Notes under the pieces: model-generated
The model's input: only the letters and a program-made list of their open reading frames with translations
Told to the model about the DNA's origin: nothing
The model's database searches: none
DNA from: DATDYW01 sp964574865
Lineage (GTDB): Bacteria; Patescibacteriota; Minisyncoccia; Phycocordibacterales; JAACPR01
NCBI GenBank assembly: GCA_964574865.1
Contig: CAZNOT010000004.1
Span: 1-33,840, forward strand
Direction of reading: 5' to 3'
Length of the DNA: 33,840 nucleotides
Position numbers and translations under genes: made by a program
In this document: one piece after another, positions 28,057 through 33,840 of the stretch
Layout of the letters: each line of letters starts with the position of its first letter
Numbering within the stretch: the stretch's first letter is position 1

Positions 28057-28770
28057 ATGTACGACACCCTCATTCACGTCCCCCTGTACAACGCTATCGT
28101 CGGGCTCCTCGGCGTTGTTCCCGGCGCGAACCTGGCCGCGGCGGTGGTCACGTTGACGCTCGTCGTCCGCCTCGCCCTCTTCCCGCTCTCCCGCCGCGCG
28201 CTCCTCTCGCAGATAAAAATGCGCGAACTGCAGCCTGAGATTGAAGCTATCCGCGCCGCGAACAAGGAAGATCAACAGAAGACGGCGCTCGAAACCTTCG
28301 CGCTCTACAAGAGGCACGGGGTTAAGCCGTTCGCGTCGTTCGGGATGATTTTTATCCAAATTCCAATCTTCATCGGGCTCTACTCAGTTTTTTCAGACAC
28401 GTTCAGCTCGGTGGACGCCTCAATCCTCTACCCGTTCGTGCCGGCGCCGACCGGGCCTATTGACCCGCTCCTGTTCGGTATTGACCTGCGGGCCAAGAGC
28501 TACATTTTGGCAGCCCTAGCGGCTACCGCGCAGCACTTTGCTGGACGTTTCCTTTTGGCGGCGCCCACAGTCCCGCAAACCGAAGGTTTCCAAGCTGATT
28601 TCTCTAAAGCAATGCGCTCGATGAGCCTGTACTTCATGCCGCTCCTAACCTTCACCTTCAGTGCGGCGGTCACGGCGGCGCTGCCGCTCTACTGGATCGT
28701 GGGGAGCGTCTTCACAATCGGGCAGGAGCTGTACCTCCGGAGGTTTCGCGAGGTAAAAAACGGTAGGTAA
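28057..28770 (+). CDS. yidC: membrane protein insertase YidC (Oxa1 family)
   Basis: The protein has 237 residues, the length of the short Gram-positive-type YidC without the large periplasmic domain. Features are MYDTLIHVPLYNAIVGLLGV, the membrane helix with the conserved arginine (VVTLTLVVRLALFPLSRRAL), the cytoplasmic hairpin (LQPEIEAIRAANKEDQQKTA), then FGMIFIQIPIFIGLYSVF and two more helices. No lipobox is seen at the N-terminus. It inserts membrane proteins with or without SecYEG. It ends the rpmH-rnpA-yidC operon. Confidence 0.95.
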   Translation: MYDTLIHVPLYNAIVGLLGVVPGANLAAAVVTLTLVVRLALFPLSRRALLSQIKMRELQPEIEAIRAANKEDQQKTALETFALYKRHGVKPFASFGMIFIQIPIFIGLYSVFSDTFSSVDASILYPFVPAPTGPIDPLLFGIDLRAKSYILAALAATAQHFAGRFLLAAPTVPQTEGFQADFSKAMRSMSLYFMPLLTFTFSAAVTAALPLYWIVGSVFTIGQELYLRRFREVKNGR

Positions 28771-28900
28771 AAGTTTTGCGCGAGGCGCGGAATTTCGTTT
28801 TTAGGTGACGGCCCGCGCCTCTCAGGCGAACGTTCCCACCCTCTCCGCTACGCGGGTTCAACCTGGGGAGGTTACCCCTCTTACCAGCCCACCTGTCGCC
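28771..28900. other. convergent intergenic region, hairpin-rich, unassigned
   Basis: It holds a hairpin GAGGCGCGG/CCGCGCCTC (28782-28821) with no T run, and an AGGCGA/TCGCCT stem (about 28823-28900) enclosing further short stems. It was checked for SRP RNA and known riboswitch motifs; none was found. It probably contains the terminators of yidC and of the opposite gene. Confidence 0.35.
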
Positions 28901-30238
28901 TCACCGGCTAGCTGCGGTCGTTGTTCCGACCGAGGCTTTTGCCGCCGCATCTCCCGCGGGCGGTAGCGTCTCGCTCACATCGAGAGACCAGAGCGTTAAA
29001 TCGCGCTTGTTCAGGAATAGGAAAAACTCACCGCCCGGAGACGTGATTGGCTTCCAGACATCGAACGTTTCGTTGCCGGTGCGCGTGTCGTGCAGGATTT
29101 TGTACTTTTCCCCATCGACCTCTATCTGCCAAATGTTGTCATCGAACGAGAAGCGTCCTTGGTACCAGTTTGTGGGGTAAGCGCCGCGCACGTAGAAGTC
29201 GGGGGCGCCGCAGTAGACCACCGTTTCCTCGACCGGGCTCCAGGCGCACTTCTCCGGCAGCGTTCGTAACTCGAAGAGGCGCTCCTCGCCGGTCTCGAGG
29301 TTCTTCTCCCACAGGTGGAGATCGTTCCCCACGGTTTCCGAGAAAATAGCTCGCGTACCGGCGGGGTTCACGAGCGCGGTGAGCCCGCTGCGCCCGCCGA
29401 TAATTTTCTCGGTGCCGTCGGTGCCGGCGGCCGCGCGGAAGAGGAACCCCACGTTGTTCGAGTCGGCTTTCGATTGCAGCGCGAGCGTCTCTCCAACCCA
29501 CGCGACGACCCACTGCGAGAGGGGGCTCTCGAAAATGGTTGTGGCGAGCGAGGTGGTCGCGTAAGGCACGAGCTTGACCGCGCTGCCGCCGTCCTGGTCG
29601 GTCAGCGTGTAGAAATACCCTTCGCGAGGCGAATCACCTGCCGCGTCTATGCCCGGCTCGAGAAAGCGCGTCACGAGCTTGGTCTCGCTGTAAACGTACC
29701 CACCTTTCGTCGTCTCGGTCACGGGCTGAATCTGCCCCACCAAGGTCTCAATCGTCTCGTTGTCGGGCCTGAGGTAGCGCGCGACAACGTTCTTCCCGTC
29801 GTCCGAGAAGAACGCCTCTTGGACGCCGGGGATGGTGGTGTTCGAGATGCGGGTCTTGGTCGGGTTCGTGCTGCGGGCCTCGTAGATGTGGCCGGTCGCC
29901 CGCTCGATCCAGCGGAACACGGTGGTTTTGGCCCGGAACCCGGCCGCGCCCTCGGTCTTATCGAACGCCCCCATGCCAGCTGTGGGGACATTCGAGAGCT
30001 GGCGCAGCGTGGGGACGCCGCGCTGCGGCCCCTCGTCGGTCGAGGTGCTCGATCCAGACCCTGTGACCGGTGTGACCCCACCTGAGCTTACCGGGAAGAA
30101 CGAGGGGGGTGTCCACGAGCTGCCCCCTCGCCGCTCTTCCGACCCAAAAAACAAACCGAGGATAGCCCACGTGACGTAGCCCACCAGCGCGAGCGCGACG
30201 ACGGTGAGCGTCCAGGTGAGAACCTTACGTCGATCCAT
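28901..30238 (-). CDS. membrane-anchored beta-propeller-like extracytoplasmic protein
   Basis: The protein has 445 residues: a short cytoplasmic end, one helix (about 9-31, WTLTVVALALVGYVTWAILGL), a Ser/Gly/Thr linker, then a long beta-rich part with repeating strands of the type FFSDDGKNVVARYL, VNPAGTRAIFSETVGNDLHLW, KCAWSPVEETVVYCG and SPGGEFFLFLNKRDLTLWSL. These are WD40/TolB-like blade patterns (about five to six visible). There is no catalytic motif. It is the last gene of the VirB4-containing cluster and could be a secretion-channel or surface component. TAGAAT ends 8 nt before the ATG, so it may be transcribed separately. Confidence 0.75.
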   Translation of the reverse strand: MDRRKVLTWTLTVVALALVGYVTWAILGLFFGSEERRGGSSWTPPSFFPVSSGGVTPVTGSGSSTSTDEGPQRGVPTLRQLSNVPTAGMGAFDKTEGAAGFRAKTTVFRWIERATGHIYEARSTNPTKTRISNTTIPGVQEAFFSDDGKNVVARYLRPDNETIETLVGQIQPVTETTKGGYVYSETKLVTRFLEPGIDAAGDSPREGYFYTLTDQDGGSAVKLVPYATTSLATTIFESPLSQWVVAWVGETLALQSKADSNNVGFLFRAAAGTDGTEKIIGGRSGLTALVNPAGTRAIFSETVGNDLHLWEKNLETGEERLFELRTLPEKCAWSPVEETVVYCGAPDFYVRGAYPTNWYQGRFSFDDNIWQIEVDGEKYKILHDTRTGNETFDVWKPITSPGGEFFLFLNKRDLTLWSLDVSETLPPAGDAAAKASVGTTTAASR

Positions 30239-30298
30239 TAGTGGAAATTCTACTACACGCCCGCCGCCTCTCGGAGCGTCGATCGGTGCCTGAAACCC

Positions 30299-31237
30299 CT
30301 ACTCGTCTCGGTAGAGAGGCCCCCAGTAGTGACCGGTTCGGCCGGTACCAGAACCTCCGGCGATTGATCCGCTGTTGGTAATTTGAAAATTCAACTGCTT
30401 CACCGCCGCGTCGATGCTGTTGTACGGATTACCTAGCTCTGCCTCGCTGTATCCCCACTCTCCCCCCGTGAAGGAAAAAAGGCCGACAGAGTAGGTGTTC
30501 CCCACATCGTAACCCTGACTGTGGTCGAGGCCGTCGCTCGGGTTGAATCCCGATTCGCTCTTGGCGATGCTCGCGAGTATGCTCAGGTACCCTTGCGCGG
30601 TCGGAACGCCGCCCGGGAAGTACCTCGCCGCGTCTGCTGGACTCAGATTCAGGATCCCCGAATTCTTGATTGCCTCGAGCGCGGCGGCATTCCAGGACTC
30701 GTCTGGGAAGGTCATGCCAGCCTTCGCGTTGGCGGCTATTGAGCCTGCTCCCGTCGCGCCCCCTGACGTATTTCCGGTACCCGGCCTATTGTTGCTCGTC
30801 GTCCCGCCCGTGTTTCCGGTCGACCCAGGGTTTGCAATCGCTACCCCAGAGACCTCCGCCCCTAAGTTTCCGGCGAGGCTGAAGTCTGCGGACAGCAGCG
30901 AATCGCTGATCGTTTTGAGGATCACGTACGACCCCGCCGCGAGCAGGAGGCCTAGGATGGCGTTCTGTACCTTCTCTTTTCCCTTCCGCTTACCCCACAC
31001 GTTCTCCCCGAATATTTCTACCGCGCCCCAAACAATCATTACCACCGCGACCGCCGCCACAGCGGCCACCCCAACCGCGTGCGCGGTGACGAGGTACTGC
31101 GCGAAGCCGGTCCCCTCGCTCTCGACGGACACGACGTCCATGATGCCCTTACCCGAGGGAGTGATGGTGGTGACGCCGGTGCCGGCGAGGACTGTGGCGG
31201 GCAGAAACCAGGAAGCTGCGACGGCTAGTTTTTTCAT
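30299..31237 (-). CDS. VirB2-like pilin domain fused to a lytic-transglycosylase-like domain
   Basis: The protein has 312 residues. Signal peptide 1-19 (MKKLAVAASWFLPATVLAG). Two helices (about 48-72 and 92-110) separated by a short basic loop (GKRKGKEKV), the layout of VirB2/TrbC pilins. A Gly/Asn/Thr-rich linker (130-172). The C-terminal part (about 175-312) holds SIAKSESGFNP (candidate catalytic Glu228) and YSVGLFSF, matching the ESGF...GLFQ pattern of lysozyme-like transglycosylases. In type IV systems these functions are normally in two proteins, VirB2 and VirB1. Such a fusion would bring wall cutting to the pilus or channel subunit. TAGAAT ends 9 nt before ATG 31237. Confidence 0.75.
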   Translation of the reverse strand: MKKLAVAASWFLPATVLAGTGVTTITPSGKGIMDVVSVESEGTGFAQYLVTAHAVGVAAVAAVAVVMIVWGAVEIFGENVWGKRKGKEKVQNAILGLLLAAGSYVILKTISDSLLSADFSLAGNLGAEVSGVAIANPGSTGNTGGTTSNNRPGTGNTSGGATGAGSIAANAKAGMTFPDESWNAAALEAIKNSGILNLSPADAARYFPGGVPTAQGYLSILASIAKSESGFNPSDGLDHSQGYDVGNTYSVGLFSFTGGEWGYSEAELGNPYNSIDAAVKQLNFQITNSGSIAGGSGTGRTGHYWGPLYRDE

Positions 31238-31408
31238 AGCCGCCCAATTCTACCGCGAGACTTGGTTTGATTTGAACTGCAAATCTCAGCGGACACCCGA
31301 TCCGCCACGCGGAGGTGAGTTTTGCGCTGCCTCAGGGTGACCGCGCCCGCGATTTTTTCCGCGGCTGGCGACCGAAATGGCGGCGGCGGCGCGAGTCGGG
31401 CAGCTACC
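31238..31408. other. spacer between the 382- and 312-residue genes
   Basis: It holds the -10 (TAGAAT, 31247-31252, minus strand) of the pilin-transglycosylase gene and a small hairpin CCGCG/CGCGG around an A-rich loop. No terminator with a T run and no small gene were recognised. Confidence 0.4.
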
Positions 31409-32557
31409 TCACAGCGTGTAGTTTCCCGTCGGCGTGGTGCTGGCGAGCGCGCCGAAACCACCCGGGGCGCCGAAATCCAAAACAACTTTCCGGTCGCCGT
31501 ACTGGGCAAAGTTCTGGTGATTCACCCGGATAGAAGCGCTCGCCTCTCCGGTGGCGCCCTCCTCCGGCCTAAACGTCGCAGACGCTGCCGCCGGGCCTTT
31601 GCCACCCCCCGTGAGCCAGCTCCACTTCGCCCGCGGGTCGCTCAGGCTGTAAATATCCATCGAGTACGGCACGGCGAGGAGCGAAATCTCGCTCGCCGAG
31701 ACCGGGTACGCTCCTTTCTGGTTTGAGTCGACGGCGCGCTCGAAGAGGACGCCGTAGAGCGGGTGGTCTTCGTAGACGGCGACGTCGGGCTGCTGATCTT
31801 TGACCAGGAGCGACGCCCGAGCCCGGAGCGGCGACGTGACGGACTCGACCTCAACCTCGACTTCGAGCCCACGCGAGACTAGCTCGCCGAGCACATCGAC
31901 GGCGTAACGACCGTAGCCTGAGATGCTCTGGTCGACCGTTCCGTCGACGCGCCAGGTGTACACCAGATCGGCGGCCGGGATTTCGAGGCTGGTGTCGGGG
32001 TCGACGAAGCGCGGCACGGCTACCAGTCGGACGCGCGAGCTGTTCGTGAACTCGGCGCGACCTTGGAAGAATGGCGGCGTGTACGTCTCGGCCTCGTAGA
32101 TGATGTTGAGGTCAGCTGGCGCAACGGTGATTTTTTTTGTGACGGTGCCCCCGCCGACTTTAGCCGCGACCATCTCGATGGTCGCCAGCTTCCCCGCTGC
32201 CGGTGCCACGAACGAGGTGGAGACGGCGCCGGTCCCCTCGGCGATGACGGCTCCGTCGCGCGTCCAAACGACGTAGGCTTTATTTAGGTCGGTCGAGTAG
32301 CTGTCGACGCGAACCGAGACGATGTCTCCCGGTTTCGGCACGCTGGGCAGCATGGTGACCGAGACCTGCTCCACAATGCCGGGCGGCAGCATTGAGCTGC
32401 CCGCGGAAGATGTTTCTGTCGGGGCGGCTGTTTTTTTGGTCGAGGTCGCTTCAAAATCGAAGACGCCGCCGTCGAAATTGAAAACGTCGGCCGCCGCGGC
32501 TGTGCCTGTCGCGAGCGTCAGCGCGACGATGGTGGCGGATGCGAGGATGCGCTTCAC
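31409..32557 (-). CDS. exported beta-rich (Ig/PKD-like) protein of the VirB4 cluster
   Basis: The protein has 382 residues from a GTG start. Signal peptide: (M)KRILASATIVALTLATGTAAAA. A Thr/Ser-rich linker precedes several beta-sandwich-like stretches: VSVTMLPSVPKPGDIVSVRV, then LNKAYVVWTRDGAVIAEGTG, LVYTWRVDGTVDQSISGYGR, and WSWLTGGGKGPAAASATFRP. Alternating YTWRVDG-type strands resemble PKD/Ig repeats (about three). It ends without a membrane anchor. CATAAT (32565-32570) ends 7 nt before the GTG and overlaps the stop of the upstream gene, so a second leaderless transcript is possible inside the operon. Confidence 0.7.
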   Translation of the reverse strand: MKRILASATIVALTLATGTAAAADVFNFDGGVFDFEATSTKKTAAPTETSSAGSSMLPPGIVEQVSVTMLPSVPKPGDIVSVRVDSYSTDLNKAYVVWTRDGAVIAEGTGAVSTSFVAPAAGKLATIEMVAAKVGGGTVTKKITVAPADLNIIYEAETYTPPFFQGRAEFTNSSRVRLVAVPRFVDPDTSLEIPAADLVYTWRVDGTVDQSISGYGRYAVDVLGELVSRGLEVEVEVESVTSPLRARASLLVKDQQPDVAVYEDHPLYGVLFERAVDSNQKGAYPVSASEISLLAVPYSMDIYSLSDPRAKWSWLTGGGKGPAAASATFRPEEGATGEASASIRVNHQNFAQYGDRKVVLDFGAPGGFGALASTTPTGNYTL

Positions 32558-32565
32558 GGCGGTAA

Positions 32566-33516
32566 TTATGCCACGCGCCGACCGGTCGGTACCGGCGCCA
32601 CACCTGCGGCGCGGGCATTAAATTTCTGCGCGCCTAGGTTGCCGCGGGAGTTTGAGCCTACGCGGGTCGGCGCCGTGACGCTGTCTACCCTCGGCGCCGA
32701 ACGAAGGTTCACCCTCGGGGAGTTGTCGCCCGGGCGCGGCGCGGCCGCCTCTCGGTCTTCGGCGTACACAACTTGAGCCGGAGAGATCGTCTGCGGCGCG
32801 GCCTCAATTTCGCTTTCGGCCGCCTCTCGCTCCCCCACCCGCGCGATCGCGCGCCCGGCGCTCCTCCGGGCCGCCCGCGTCACGTTACCCTCCATTCGTT
32901 GCGCCACGGCGCGGGCCCGCTCGCCGAACCGGTCGCCGATACGGCCGGAAACGTTGGCGGCCCTCACCACGCGGCCCCCAATTTCCGACGCGTACTCGCC
33001 GCCGAGCGCGACCGCCCGCCGGTAGTTGCCGGTCGCCGCCGCTTCGGCGAAAACCTCGACCGCTTCCAGAAGATTCCTCACGAACTTTCGGTGACTGTTG
33101 TGCGCAATTACGATAAAGAGGCACTGGGGAAACAGCATGTTCACAATCGGCGCGATGCTGGTGAGCCCCATCAGGACGAGGCGCCGCAAGATGGCGCGCT
33201 TGTAGCGCCGCAGGAGGAACCGTGTGCCGCCGCCCAGCGCGCGCTGCTTTACCCACGAGAGCTTGCCCCACATGTAGAAAAAGTTTGCAACCGAAATTGG
33301 GATTACCACGATGACAATGTAGAAGAGCCAGGTGACACCCGTCAGCGACGTCATATCGACGGGGAAATCGACAATATCCTTGACGAGGTTGGCGATGAAG
33401 AGAATGGTTGGGAACGCCGCCCCACGCTGCGAGACCAGCTCGGCGTGAACCGTCTCGATGTCCCCCTCGCGGGTGAGCTCTTCGGCAGCGCTGGCGAGAA
33501 TCTCCTTCTCGTCCAT
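32566..33516 (-). CDS. polytopic membrane protein of the VirB4 cluster
   Basis: The protein has 316 residues. A short acidic N-terminus (MDEKEILASAAEELTREGD) precedes membrane segments at about 36-50, 58-83 (VTWLFYIVIVVIPISVANFFY) and 110-140 (LVLMGLTSIAPIVNMLFPQC). After residue 150 it is soluble, Arg/Ala-rich and likely helical, and the last 80 residues are disordered (SNSRGNLGAQKF). I do not recognise the family; VirB6-like would need more helices. It starts 3 nt after the VirB4-type stop codon, so the two are almost certainly co-translated and may be partners. Confidence 0.75.
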   Translation of the reverse strand: MDEKEILASAAEELTREGDIETVHAELVSQRGAAFPTILFIANLVKDIVDFPVDMTSLTGVTWLFYIVIVVIPISVANFFYMWGKLSWVKQRALGGGTRFLLRRYKRAILRRLVLMGLTSIAPIVNMLFPQCLFIVIAHNSHRKFVRNLLEAVEVFAEAAATGNYRRAVALGGEYASEIGGRVVRAANVSGRIGDRFGERARAVAQRMEGNVTRAARRSAGRAIARVGEREAAESEIEAAPQTISPAQVVYAEDREAAAPRPGDNSPRVNLRSAPRVDSVTAPTRVGSNSRGNLGAQKFNARAAGVAPVPTGRRVA

Positions 33517-33519
33517 AGG

Positions 33520-33840
33520 CTACTTTGCCGCCTCGTCGCCGCGTCCGCGAAACTCCTCCTTCGCCTTGCGAATCGCAAGGATCTGCGACGGGTCGGACGT
33601 GATGATTTGGTCCTCGGTGTGCGAGCCCACCACCTGGATGGCGACGTGCTTGAGTCCCGCAAAGAAGATGCCTTCCCCTACCGACGATTCGAGCAGCAGG
33701 AACTTCTCTTCGTCCGAGAGATTGAACGTCTGCTGGAGCATGTCGATCGATGACGGCGACTGCTTCATGAGGAGCTGGATCGACGAGTTGGTGATGATCG
33801 GCAGGCCGTACGGCGAGCGCAGGAAGTCCTCGACGTCCTG
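33520..33840 (-). CDS. VirB4/TraC-family conjugation ATPase, C-terminal part
   Basis: Only the last 106 codons are in the window; the 5' part runs off the right edge. The visible stretch reads QDVEDFLRSPYGLPIITNSS, IQLLMKQSPSSIDMLQQTFN, LSDEEKFLLLESSVGEGIFF, then HVAIQVVGSHTEDQIITSDP. This is the end of the VirB4/TraC RecA-like domain: the DVEDFL strand, the N-x-S-I-Q-x-L-x-K-Q segment with the arginine-finger-like region, L-S-x-x-E-K, and G-E-G-x-F-x-A. VirB4 powers type IV secretion and pilus biogenesis. The following genes on the same strand would form its membrane complex. Confidence 0.85.
   Translation of the reverse strand, partial: QDVEDFLRSPYGLPIITNSSIQLLMKQSPSSIDMLQQTFNLSDEEKFLLLESSVGEGIFFAGLKHVAIQVVGSHTEDQIITSDPSQILAIRKAKEEFRGRGDEAAK

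Noticed and set aside
28771..28900. Possible SRP RNA or riboswitch downstream of yidC
   Set aside because: It has stems, but no diagnostic loop, and both adjacent genes converge on it, so terminators explain it.
1..33840. CRISPR array or cas genes
   Set aside because: No regularly spaced direct repeats and no Cas-like protein were seen.
1..33840. Alternative genetic code with UGA as sense codon
   Set aside because: ruvB, the murE-like gene, the 382-residue gene and others end at TGA at the expected family lengths.

Overview
The window looks like a stretch of a GC-rich (by eye about 60-65% G+C), reduced genome of the Candidate Phyla Radiation / Patescibacteria, most likely a parcubacterium. 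This is inference. It rests on short or domain-reduced versions of housekeeping proteins (a MurE-type ligase without its N-terminal domain, a 176-residue YebC, a compact HolA-like subunit), isolated single genes instead of large operons, a VirB4/VirB2-type secretion module, and exported small Cys-rich proteins. TGA is used as an ordinary stop, so the UGA-Gly code of Gracilibacteria/SR1 does not apply.

Layout. 1-5.3 kb: partial DUF1761 gene, tRNA-Ser, a methyltransferase with a long disordered arm, a small unknown gene, a VKOR-type membrane protein with an unknown partner gene, tRNA-Arg, a Cys-rich exported protein and rpsT. 5.4-9.5 kb: ruvA, a VOC protein, a MurE-like ligase, mutM, a P-loop kinase, tRNA-Lys. 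9.6-13.3 kb: holA-like gene, a probable frameshifted small gene, a 44-residue gene and polA. 13.5-16.8 kb: four exported or lipid-anchored proteins, each transcribed separately, around tsaE; two of them share a C-terminal zinc-ribbon-like tail. 16.8-21.2 kb: PilB/GspE-type ATPase, a candidate structured ncRNA, ruvB, yebC, ruvC. 21.5-24.3 kb: an acidic small protein and a bifunctional class A PBP. 24.4-28.8 kb: the origin region, with dnaN and dnaA on the minus strand, degenerate DnaA boxes between them, and rpmH-rnpA-yidC divergent from dnaA. 28.9-33.8 kb: the end of a VirB4-type ATPase gene followed downstream by a polytopic protein, an exported beta-rich protein, a VirB2-like/transglycosylase fusion and a membrane-anchored propeller-like protein.

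Themes. Most genes carry a TANNNT -10 element that ends only 6-10 nt before the start codon and have no Shine-Dalgarno sequence, so most mRNAs here should be leaderless. Two of the three tRNA genes also appear to start almost exactly at their transcription start. Intergenic DNA is rich in palindromes: two copies of a roughly 150-nt element downstream of tRNA-Ser and tRNA-Arg whose ends copy the 3' end of the neighbouring tRNA, a 133-bp TA-flanked inverted-repeat element, a 156-bp inverted-repeat element after ruvC, an inverted repeat upstream of polA, and three copies of a palindromic intergenic repeat.

The best candidates for undescribed biology are the tRNA-tail palindromic element, the ncRNA convergent with the T2SS ATPase gene and divergent from ruvB, the exported zinc-ribbon-tail proteins, and the VirB2-transglycosylase fusion in the secretion module.
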